Assembly: GCF_964355755.1 (NCBI RefSeq)
Contig: NC_092675.1
Location: forward strand, 439,001-503,000
Length of the DNA: 64,000 nt
Direction of reading: 5' to 3'
DNA from: Antedon mediterranea
Taxonomy: Eukaryota; Echinodermata; Crinoidea; Comatulida; Antedonidae
Shown here: positions 25,101 through 37,100 of the stretch, piece after piece
Position numbering within the stretch: the stretch's first letter is position 1
How the letters are laid out: every line of letters begins with the position of its first letter
Program-made: the position numbers and the translations under genes
The notes under the pieces: model-generated
What the model saw: the letters and a program-made list of their open reading frames with translations, nothing else
What the model was told of the DNA's origin: nothing
The model's database searches: none

Positions 25101-28100
25101 GTGACTTGTTTTATTGTTAAATAACTATGTAACTATGCATTTTTTGATATGGATGTAATGGGATAAAATGATCAGTATTATATTTCCTTTCCGATGATAC
25201 CATGGATGACAAAGTTCAGTGTGGAATGTCGGCCATTTTGAAATACAAAATGGCGGCTGAAGGAGTGGTCGAAAAAAATGGCACCTAACTTTTTTTAATT
25301 CAGCAACTCAAGAATAACAAAGTTAGCCAATAAAATCTATTTTGGCACTAATATCGAGCTGGAGCTAGTTTTCCTTACATATGTGACTGTACTAAAATGT
25401 TGGTTAGTGTAGTTTCGAGAAGTTTGGCACTCTGACTTACGTTGCCACTGGCGGTAATACCATTCCAATTTACCATTAATAAATCGTTTAAAAAACTGTC
25501 TTCATTAAATTTTTTAAAGTTTCGTGTCATTTTATAATTATGATCCTGTTTAATAATTTTATTTGTTTTATTGGAATCTTTATTATTTTTCGCCCCTTTC
25601 CCTATTATAGCGAATGGCATTGAGTGGTCACTTAAGCCGACGTGGATAACTCCAGACTTTAATATTTTAGAAACATTTGAGAAATACATAACATCTATTA
25701 ATGTAGAGGAATGTTTTTCTATACGTGTTGGTTCTTCAATGATCGAAGGGCGTGTGGCGCAGTGTGTTGGACGTTCGACTACCGATCGTCAGACCTAGGT
25801 TCGAATCCAACTCTCGCCGCATTGCTTGTATCCGTAGGCAAGATACTTTACTTACGTTGCCTCTCTCCACCCAGGTGTATAAATGGGTACCCAGTTAGAT
25901 CTAGACACAACTTTGCGCTGGTTACCGGCTGCATTATGGGAGTATGTTTCCATACGTGTTTGATCCCAAAAAAAATACGGGGGTAATAATGCTTGTAAAG
26001 CGCCTTTGAGCATGATTACTCATGAAAAGGGCGCTATATAAATGTGGTATTATTATTATTATTATTTTAGATTAAAATTTTCACTTAATTCAATTAGTTT
26101 CTTTGTGTAGCAATGTGGATTGTCAGACATAACGTCACAGTTTAAATCTCCCATCATCATAATATCTTTGTGTTCCAGTTCAATCTTTTGAAATATATTT
26201 TGTAAATATTCAAAAAGAACTGCTGTAGTATTTGGAGGTCTATACCACAATAGAACAATTAGATTTTTACATTTATCACGTACTATTTCAATAGATAGGA
26301 GTTCGAGTTCATTACACATTAGATCATTCCTAATTTTGTGGTTGGTTTTTAGGTTTATATAGAGTGCTACACTTCCACCTTTTTTAGTTTTACGTCTATC
26401 TAGTCTGTGTAATATATAATTGTCAACATGAAAATCTTCATCAATAAATGTATTATCTAGAAATGTTTCGCTTAAGCCAAAACATTGAAATTGTTGTTAT
26501 TTAGAATACGTTGCAATTCATCAAAATGCAAGTCTAGGCTACGTATATTTAAATGTGCAAATATAAAACCCTTTTGATTTAGTTCCTCAAATATATGAGG
26601 ATTTAGTTCCTCAAATATATGAGGATCTTTTTTACTATTTGGTTTATATCTGTTATTGTATTATTCCTATTATTTATTACATATGATGGGTTATCATTAA
26701 TTAATACATCATCTATAGCCTGGGAACATACAGTAGTATTGTTAGTCTCTTTTTCGGACTGTGACTTTAATGTACTTCTTAGACTCTTTGGTCAATTATT
26801 TCGTTCGTAATAATAATGATCATAATTATGTAAATTACCACAATATCTTGCTTTATGACCATTATTGATCACATGATTTACATGTTAACTGTTCTTGATA
26901 GTAGCATTCGTAAGCTTGATGGTTGTTTAGTCAAAATTTCCAGCATGGTTCATACATATAGTTTGACTCTTTGGGGCCATAACTAAAGTGTTGGTAACTG
27001 TCATTTCTTGATTGTTGATTATAATAACCATGTCTATTTCGTTTCCAGGGGCGTGTATTTTGATTTCTGTTTGTTTGACATTCTTGAGCATGCTGCCTGG
27101 ATGATGATTTCTCTGTATATTGAAATTGGAGATCATCAATATTTTCAGAGAATAGTTTAGCTAGTCGTATAGATCCTGTTAGGAATTCATCAACTGAGCC
27201 ACATTGGTACACACATTTTGATGAGATGTTTATGAAGCCAGTATCCAGCCGTGTACTCAGATCGCTAAGTGCTGTATTTACACTTTGAATATCATCCATA
27301 TGATTTCGGCGTGGAGGAATTGCTGATATATAAAGCTTCGATGTTGGTGACTTCACCATGACCATCGTGATTATTTTTTCCATTGATTCTTGGATTTCTG
27401 TTACCACCTTACCATTTGAGACATCATTTGTTCCTACTTGTATAATTATATTTGCATATGAATTTAAGTTTTTGGATTCTTGTAGTTTAGGGTATATATC
27501 TTCGGTAACCGCACCACGTTTCACTATGACATCAGTGTCCTTAAACCATGAGTTATCCATATCTCTGAGCATACTGTCCCCAATTATAAGGGTTTTGTGG
27601 ATTGGATTCGTGCTCTCTGGTCTAATAATATTATCTGAGGAGGTGTTTAATCGGCCGTATCGCTCAAGATCACCCTCAAGTTTGCTGACCTTTACGTTTA
27701 AGCTTGTCATTTGTTGCTTTAGTTTTTTGTTTTCATCTTCTAGACTTGCTTGCCGTTTCTTAACATGATCGTTTTCAGTAGAAATTTTGTTTACATTAGC
27801 CTGTTAGGACTCAACTTTTTCTTTCAGTTGTTTTACTATGAAACTTATATCCTTTTTGCAATTTTGACATGCCCATTTTGGATTTGGTCGCCTCTTTAGG
27901 TCAACACATGTCAGGTGATATGAGTTTCTGCAGTTCGAGCATTTTACCAGTGTTCCATTAGTTTTTTTACAGGTTTCCAAGCTACAATTTGTACTAGTAG
28001 CACTAGATTGCTCATCCAGTGTCCCTGTTTGTTGATCATTTAGCTTAGATTTGTCGTTTGTTTCGTCCGGCATATTTAGCAAATAAAATGTAGACCCTTA

Positions 28101-31100
28101 GTACAGTATGCCGTCGTCTATTTTTGCTATCGGCCTCAATTGTGTAGGTGAAACTTTCGTCAGAGATCAATCAGAGATCAAATCAAAGATCAAAACGAAG
28201 ATCAAATCAAAGATCAAATCAAAGATCAAAAAGATAGGCCCAGGTGTGTGTTTCGTAATCAGCTTGGATACCGGTAGCGTCCTTGGATACGGTTGATAGG
28301 TACGCTATCAAACGGTAACGTAGCGTTGTGAGGCCTAGTCAGACAAGTTTGTTGAAAAACACACCTTAACTTACGATTTGACTTATTTCAGGTGGTATGT
28401 TAGTAGCTTGAAAGTTCAAATCAAACAATATGCAGGGCTCAGTTTAGCAATAAGAGTCCATACACTGTGCAAGTCCAAGAAGCTATCTTGGCTCCGTGTG
28501 TATGTAAGAAGCTATCTTGGCTTTGTGTGTATGTGAGACGCTTCATACCCATCCGTATTATACGCTTTAAGCGTGGTTCCCACTAGAACGCAACGCAACA
28601 TAACGCAGCGACGTATCGACGCAAAATTCTGTATTGCGTAATCAGCTTTTGGCGACAGAATTCGCGAACGACATTCTCTGTATTCATTTTCATGTTAAAG
28701 TGTATGTTCATGAGGCACAATCCCGAAAGCCGCTCATAAGACATGTGATTTCGCAAACGGGTTTTCGTTCTCCGTAAAGTCGAAAAACTCCGCTCAGCTT
28801 CAGCAGACGTTACGGGCAGTACACATGCGATTAGAAGAGGTGCACGCACATTCGGGAGCACTTCATGATCCGCTAATTTTACAATAGCTTCCGTTAATGT
28901 AGCAGGAAGCTCTTGTTTTTGTTTTTTTTTTTAGTTTATGAAATTGCGAATTGACGATTCGTTCTGATGGACGATGAAATGTTTTTTTGTTTTTTTTCTG
29001 AAAAAAGGGGGGGTCAGGACCCCGTGACCCCCCTACTGGCTGCGCCCCTGAATGGCGTAACCTCCAACAGCAACGTAACCACCAACGACATAACCACCAA
29101 CAATAATGTACCCTCCAACAGCAACGTAACCACCAACAATGGCGTAACCTCAAACAGCAAGGTAACCACAAACAATGGCGTAACCTCCAACAGCAACGCA
29201 CACCAACAATAGCGTAACCTTCAGCAGCAACGTAACAACCAACAATGGCGTAACCTCCAACAGCAACGCACACCAACAATAGCGTAACCTTCAGCAGCAA
29301 CGTAACCACCAACAATGGCGTAACCTCCAACCAGCAACGTAACCACCAACAATGGCGTAACCTCCAACAGCAACGTAACCACCAACAATGGCGTAACCTC
29401 CAACAGCAACGTACACCACCAACAATGGCGTAATCTCCAACAGCAACGTAACCACCAACAATGGCGTAACCTTCAGCAGCAACGTAACCACCAACAATGG
29501 CGTAACCTCCAATAGCAACGTAACCGCCAACAATGGCGTAACCTCAAACAGCAAGATAACCACCAACAATGGCGTAACCTCCAACAGCAGCGTAACCACT
29601 AACAATGGCGTAACCTCCGGCTCACTATGTCTCAAATAGTAATACAACCAGTAGGTGCAACCTCCGGCTCATTATGTCTCAAATAGTAATACAACCGGTA
29701 GGCAGTACCCTCCGGCTAACTTTACTTACTGTGTCTTAACTCTCCTTTTATTATTCAACTCTAATTTTCTCTTTCTTTTCTCTAATCTTCTCTACACTTT
29801 GTTTTCCAATCTCTCTAATGTCTTATTTTACACGTCTTCTCCCTGGTTCTCCGCTTTTCCAACTCCAATCGCGCTCTCCTTTTAAACGCAGCTCGAGTTC
29901 ACCCTCCATTGCCTTCCTTCTCCAATCCCTCTCTGCCCTTTTTCTCACGTCCGTTCTCTGCTACTCTTCCTGCCTAACTCCGCCTCCATCTGCCGCCCTC
30001 TGTCTATCAAATCACTAGACCAATACAAAACAAAATACTGTACTTATGTGTCAATGATCCTTATTTGTATGTACTTAGTATATGCTTCGATTATTGTTCC
30101 AGTTTTAGTTCAAAATAAGGATATTTTAATACAACCCTTGACAGTTCATCAATCAATATTTGTAGCGACAAGTAGCGACATAGCGACCAGCACAAGACCA
30201 TGTTTGCAGACTCTCTTCCCCATTACTTCTACCATATGTTAATATGACTATCAGTTAATTTTAAAAATCCAGCAAGAATTCTTGATAATTCAATTGAGAC
30301 ATGTCCAACCAACAGTGCCTCTTCATGATTTCCTTTGTAGACACCTACGGCATTCTTGTCATACAATAGTGCTTGTCTCCATCATCTTTATGACATTGTA
30401 GCCATTCCCCTGTGATTGGTTCCAGACTTGTTTATACACATGGTGGCCCCTGATGTTACTCAAAAATGTAGATTTATACACATTTACACTACTACTAGCT
30501 TTCGCCATAATTTGTGTTTAACGTCGAAAATGTGTTTATGCCTAGGATACATGTGCATGGAAATTCTACGCTAGAAAATGTGTTTACTCGTACTGTTTTA
30601 TTTTTTTGCTGACCGGAAAAGTTTGGGGTGGGTTACTATTTTCAGGTACCTAATTTAAGATTAGTAATAGTGACCCACTACTCTTATAGTAACCGCGCCC
30701 TTCTAATAGTAACCCACCCTAAAAAACAATTAAAGAATAATAACCCAGGGTTTCTATTACAAGATTTACGGTATTTGAATGTTGGCGGCCATCTTGAATT
30801 TGGTCCTTTAAATGTCTTTAGAGAAAATGGCAACATATTTGTTTTCATTCCTTATATTATCAAGATATGAAATAAAATCAAAGTTTGCTTTTAATAAAAA
30901 ATATACACAACATTCATATAAACGACATACAAGCCTACACTATTAACTAAATGTTGGGACACGATTGCTATCACACCTCCGACTTTCAACCACTTTCAGT
31001 TGATAAACTATGCCTTTGGTCTTGGTGTAGAGCCACTTGTGACGTATAGACATCAATTTTCTTATTTTTAAAAATTAAATTCTTTTGATGGGTGTGGTCA

Positions 31101-34100
31101 GTGGAATTGCTGCCAATTTTTCTATATTATTAACTGACATGAGACATAATTAATCAATTAATTAATGTACTGTATATACATTTCATTTTAAGTCCTATAC
31201 ATTGTGAATTTAATATATTAATACCCTCGAACCCATGCCTATCACATGCTTTATGGTGTATATACAGTACCTGCCGCTATTTCTAGAGGGTCTCCTATTC
31301 AGAACGCAACGTTGCTTAACTTCGATTATCTGACGAGAACCGGTGTTTCAACGCAGTATGCCGTATATACATAGGCATATGTCACTTATTTTCCAGAAGC
31401 GTTGGCCATGATTCCGAGAACCATTCGGGTACACCCACTAGAAGGTGCGCAAGAATTTGAAAATGGTTGAAATTTAACTTTTTAAAATAATTTGGCTACA
31501 AAATCTAATAAAGCTTTTGTAAATAGGTGATTGTTTTTACTACCACCTAATTATTTTAGTTACCTATCAGAACTAACTATGCAGCATTATTGTCTACTTA
31601 CCAATGAAATAATACACTGTAAATCCACAGGTTCCTGTGTTTCCAGCAGTATCAGTAGCAGTACAATTAACAATAGTTGAATCATTATTAAATGATGAAC
31701 CAGAAGGTGGAGTACAAGTAGCTGACAGATCAGTATCAACATTGTCACTGACTGAGGGGTCATCCCAGGTCACTGTAGTAAACTCTAAGTATGCATATCT
31801 AGCACTGGGACAAACAACAGTTGGATTCTCATCATCTAGTATAATAAAACAATTATATTAAAATATATGTTGTATGACGTATTATAACTTGTATATGCTG
31901 TAGCTTTAAAAACTTATTTGATAGTGATATCAGTCAAAATAATTTTGGCTGCAATTACGGTGTCACACATTATAAGCTGACAATTGATTTATTGCTTGGA
32001 AAAAATAACTAACAAAATCAATCATAAATGGCAAAATTATTGTCCTGAGAAAATAATGTAAACAAATTTTTGTTTGTTGAATAGGCTATTTTAACATCAT
32101 ATAATAATTTATTTTGACCAAAAAATTGAATCAGAAAAAAAATGTATTTACCAAATAAGGTTTCTTGTCTTTTTTATAAGGAAAATTATTAATTTTGTTC
32201 ATATTTTGAAAAAGCGATATTCTAGAAATTCAACCAGATAAACTGACACAATTTAATTAAGACCTTTTAATTAGTACAGGAAATAAGTTCAAGCATACCT
32301 AATGCTATAAATTGTATGTTAAAAGTACAAAAAGCTGTAATGTCAGTGCTATCAGTTGCTGCACAAGTTACGGTAGTAGAATCAGCAGTAAAGGATGAAC
32401 CAGAAGGTGGATTACAGGTGACCTTCAGATCAGAATCTCTATCATCAGTTACTGTTGGTAGATCCCATGTCACTATTGAAGGTGAGGGGCCTACAACATC
32501 CCTATCAAGACAAGTCAATACCGGTGATAAAGGAGCTATAAGAAAGAATAACATCTATTATATTATCAATATAATATATATTATCACCATCATAATAATA
32601 TTGGAATCTACCAGTATAATCTGGTGACCCATTTCTGCTGTTCTTTTTGTTAACTAAATTATTGTAAATTAAATTTGTGTATTGATATACTACAGCTTTG
32701 TTTCTTTGAAGAATGTTATATACAACATTTGTTGCAATTTTGTCTATGTTTTTTTTAAATGGAATGCTACAGATGCGGTAGACGTGAAGTGCAGTGACTA
32801 CACAAGTATTGGAAGAGGAGTGAGACAGGGTTTGAGAGTATGTGGTAGAAATATAACAAACATCAGATATGCAGATGACACAGTTTTACTGGCAGACTCA
32901 GCTGAAGATCTCCAAAGGTTGCTGGACGTGGTTGTAGTAGAGCGTGAAAAGATGGGTCTGTCTATAAACTGTAGCAAGACAGAGTGTTTAGTATTGTCAA
33001 AAAAGGAGAGTCCAACATGTAACCTTAGAGCAGGAGACCAGATAATTCAGCAGGTGTCCTCTTTTAACTATCTTGGGAGCAAAATAACAGATGATGCCAG
33101 ATGTGTAACGGAGATAAAGAGAAGGATAGTCCTTGCAAAATCCGCATTTGGAGAAATGGAGAATATCTTGAAGAACTGTGCGATGAGTATGGAAAGCAGG
33201 TTGCGTGTATTAAACTGCTACATCCATCCTGTGCTGATGTATGGAAGTGAAGCCTGGTCAATAACAACTGACCTCAAAAAAAGATTGGAAAGCTGTGTGA
33301 TGTGGTTTCTAAGGAGAAAGTTGAGAATTCCATGGACAGATAGAGTTAGTAATGAAGATGTGTTGATAAGAGCTGGAATGTGCAGGAAACTACTGAAGGA
33401 TATTAGGATTAGACAGATAAAATTCACAAGACATGTGTTGAGAAAGTGAGGTCTGGAGAACTTGGCAAACACTGGAAAGATGAAGAAGGAGCAGGGGAAG
33501 AAAAAGAGTCACTTGGTTGGCCAGCATAGCTGAATGGATTCGGAATAGAGGTGAGAATACCAAAGAAGTGGAGTTGCTGAACATGGCAATAGACAGAGAA
33601 TTATGGCACAACATGATCGCCAAAGTCTCATGATACGGCACTTCGAGAGAGAGAGACAGATGCGGCCCAGAAATAATTTAAATCTAAAAATTAAGTCAAG
33701 AACAGTAGACTTATAATATTATTGATTTAGTGTATTAAATTGCTTTAATATGGATAAACTGATGAAATAGCTATTTTATACAAAATAGTTGAAATAATTT
33801 ACTTCCGTAGACATAGACTTCACAAACAACGATCTCATTACTTCTCCTTTGAAATAGAAAGACAAAGCGTCCAATTACATCTTGGTACCAACTGTGATAA
33901 TTATTAGTGCTTAAGGAATCAATGGATTCATATTGGTTACTGGCATCTAAAGGTGAATCTGTACTATTAACAACGTAGACATCCATGCCAAAGTTTGATA
34001 CTAAAAGAAAAATAAGACTTTCAAGCTAAATAAACTAGTGTAGTAATAATCAACAGGTCATGTTTAACATTTAAGATTAAAATTTAACCAAGAGAAAGTT

Positions 34101-37100
34101 AGATGATAATTTTTTATTGCATTTCACACTGGCCTCAGTTGGCAAACAATCGCTTTGACTGAAGATCCATGCTACAAAATGGGATAAAACACAACCATTA
34201 CAAACATTAAGATGTTGAGGAAAAGGCCTTCGTGATAAATACCTATTTGACATTGTCGTTTGCGACAGACGTCTTCTACACTCATAAACATGACCAACTA
34301 ACAAATTTTCTAGCCATTTTAAAATATTCGTAATGGGAAATATAACAAGAATACAATTTTCAACTCCACCTTAAAATTATCCACTCACAACTAATAAACA
34401 ATCAATTTTCTTGTTTTTAACTTCAAACAGGCACTAATATTCTGTGCTGTAAGTTTTTTTCAGAAAGAAACAATAATCAACAAATCAGAATACTTGAATA
34501 CTTTTTTGTACATTTTTCCAAACATATTTTCTTAAAGTCTCCAAAACAGGTTTTTTCTTTTTAATGTTATTTTTTTTCAAACCTAGTTTTTTTAGGAAAC
34601 CAGATATTTAGTGGCACATCAAAGTGTACATTTTTGAAACAGTTGACGGAAAAAGTTAAAATGTTAATGTTATACCTTCAAATCCATAAGCTGTATAAAT
34701 ACGAATATTGGTAATGCGATGCAGATCACTTAAATCAACATACCAATAAGGGTTCTGGTTTCCTGAAACTAAAGATAAACAATTCTCAATTCTTTGTGTG
34801 TTTAATTAATTAAAAGCAACATTTTCTAAAATCTGTTTAATTACTCTGACTCTGAACAACCATTTACATCGTTTTATGCCTGTGTAAACATAAACTTAGC
34901 ATAAATCTAAAATCCTTTAAGTAAATAGTAAAGGGATTCAATGTTTTTATATTATCTACAACCCCAATTAATGAAGATGAAAAATACTTAATAAAAAAGA
35001 GTTATTATTTGACTTTATAGAATTGAACTTTAATTTGAAGGAAAATACAAACAACCTAAAAGACTGATTAAAGAATATTAAGATTACAAAGAGTTTAACA
35101 TGTGCCCCAACAAAAACCAACAAGTCGTTTGACGCTACAAGACGCTACAAAAGAAGGCTAAAAAACATTTATTTTAGCGGCCCAAAAATGTTTGTAAAGC
35201 CCTGTCTACACTATCAAACTAGTTTGAAAAAAAAAGTGTGATGTGCCCAAATATGGTAGTGATATGCCCAAATATGGTAGTGATATGCCCAATGTGATAG
35301 TGATATGACATCATCGTGTCCATATATGGGCATGTCTGTCACATTTTGTTGTCACATAAAGTTTGATAGTGTAGACAGACCTTAACTGTAAATAATCAAA
35401 ATTTGGATTGACCTATACTCAGATTGCACTTACCAACTGTACGTGAACATGAACCATAGTTGAAATTCTTATTATTGTTACCATTAACAGCTAAACCAGC
35501 ATCATACAATATACCATCAGAGGAATAAGTTGTACTCTGGTATGCAGGCTTGCCAGTTGACACAACGCCTTTTACAAAATAAAAACACAATCTGACACTG
35601 CATACAATGTTAACAATTTACATTATAATTTTAAAGTATTGAAACATTATGTATTTAAAAAGAAAGATTATATATGAACAGACTAGGTCACTCGGTGAAT
35701 TAAAGGGCTTTACAATACTTTCAATATTGTACATTGTCTTAAAATGCCTAATTCTAAATTGTATAATATAAATATTTTTAAGAGAAACAACATAATTATC
35801 TGCTAGAGTGTGATGCAGATTTTAGGATAATGATGACTGTCCAAATCTTAAACAACATGTAAAAAACAAATTTGCACTGATTTATGCATGTTTTTATTCA
35901 TTTAGTTGTTGCAGTGATTTTTCTTGTTTAATAAATATCTTTCTTTTAATAATTATATCAATCACATTTTTTTAAATTTAATTCTATACAAATGCATTCT
36001 TCTAATATTTCTTCGTAATATTTTATATAAAATGAAATTCTTCAAAACAAATAAAGGCGCTAGTTCTGTTTCGCACCTGTTTTTATTTCGACTTCCTTTT
36101 GACTCCAAATTGTTAAGCAACTTATTGTGAATACCACACCTTAAAATTGGGCCTCATAAGTACTTTTATGAAGAAGAATCACATAAAAAGTAACAAATAA
36201 ATCCTTAAATTGATGATTTAACAGACATGTTTCTCGCATACCGTTCGTGAATTTAGCATACTCAAAGTTCAATATTTTCGTTTCTATGGAGCGCCAAAAG
36301 AGCAACAACAATAGATGGTTAAAAACTCAGTGGAATGCGTCTTCTTTTAATGCATTTATTATTGAAATACACGTTTAATTTGAATATATTTTGTCAATAA
36401 AAATGCTGTAACATTTTACTGCTAATAATTTGCCGTTTTCAAATAGCAACCAACCCTAGGCCTAACTAAGAGTAAGACTAAGACTAAGAGGAATATTATT
36501 TAGATCAGATATACCCCTACAGTACATGTAATATGATGATGAATTTGTCGATTTTCATTCCTAAAAGTTCCTGCAAAAACCATGTACAGTATCAACAGTA
36601 ATATTTTTGTTGCATTGACATTGACAAAATATGATAAAATTGAACGTAATTTTCACCAATAAATGCATTAAATATACGCAATTTACTGAGTTTTTAGCCC
36701 TCTATTATGATTGCTCTTTTGGCACTCCATATAAACAACAACATTGAACATGGAGTATGAGAAATTCACGAACCGATGTGCGAAAAACAATTCTGTAAAT
36801 TCATCAATTTAAAGGATTTATTTTTTACTTTTTGTGTGATCTCCTTCGTAAAAGTATTTTTGAGGCCTAATTCTAAGGTGTGGTACTCACGATAAAATTA
36901 CTTAACCAATTTTGAGTCGAAATAAACGACAGGTGCGAAACGGAACTAGCGCCCAAATAAATCCATCCATGATGGATTTGAACAGTAAGGCCTAGATAAG
37001 ATAAGATAAATTTATTGAACAAACGCTTTTGTATCAGCGGCACACGTTCATTTACAAGGCAATGTAAAAACAAAAAGAAAAGTATCAAAAATAACATTTT

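Larger units (their letters stand above)
19836..26610 (-). pseudogene. CR1-type LINE ORF2 (endonuclease/reverse transcriptase), broken
   Basis: The APE-type endonuclease begins near 26600. A one-base loss near 26490 breaks the frame at the GLSETFL-equivalent site. The SINE and the 3.55-kb element interrupt the protein after SENFNLK and after TLTNIL respectively. RT motifs are intact (LDFKKAFDTV, QCGVPQGSIVGPLAF, YADDTIIY, KHLGIIID). The frame shifts once near 21200 (FPKYVENSKGH versus the expected KVTPIF frame), and a TGA replaces the usual tryptophan at about 20228 just before GNSSQTLMKRVQ. The C-terminal domain reads AIIWNSLN and LPNSVKLFKTYL. The start of the 21942 open frame is read-through from the inserted element, not LINE sequence. 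Confidence 0.8.
19836..28082 (-). mobile_element. Near-complete CR1-like LINE (ORF1 PHD+esterase, ORF2 EN+RT), with nested insertions
   Basis: Minus-strand order from 28082: ORF1 with PHD finger, coiled coil and SGNH esterase (28082-26931); endonuclease (about 26600-25392) with FAHLNIRSLD, YRPPNT, GDLNCD and VGLSDHSMPFAI; linker and RT (21830-20232) with KHAPWKKHRVRK, LDFKKAFDTVNHNIL, GVPQGSIVGP and the catalytic MYADDT; C-terminal domain (20210-19836). The combination of PHD and esterase in ORF1 is described for CR1-group LINEs. Damage is light: one stop in ORF1, a one-base loss near 26490, a frameshift near 21200 and one TGA near 20228. Two later insertions, a SINE (25745-26066) and a 3.55-kb element (21838-25391), split it. 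Confidence 0.85.

Noticed and set aside
25745-25825. Possible tRNA gene
   Set aside because: Good A and B boxes, but this is the head of a 320-bp SINE with a microsatellite tail.
28863-29647. Leu/Val-rich open frames of 118-155 codons on the minus strand
   Set aside because: They are translations of the 36-bp minisatellite, with no start context, splice sites or domain.
34077-34304. 75-codon minus-strand frame (HVYECRRRLSQTT, CNGCVLSHFVAWIF)
   Set aside because: It looks somewhat protein-like and lies in the intron between fucolectin exons 2 and 3, but I could not tie it to a family, and it has no splice frame compatible with the host gene.
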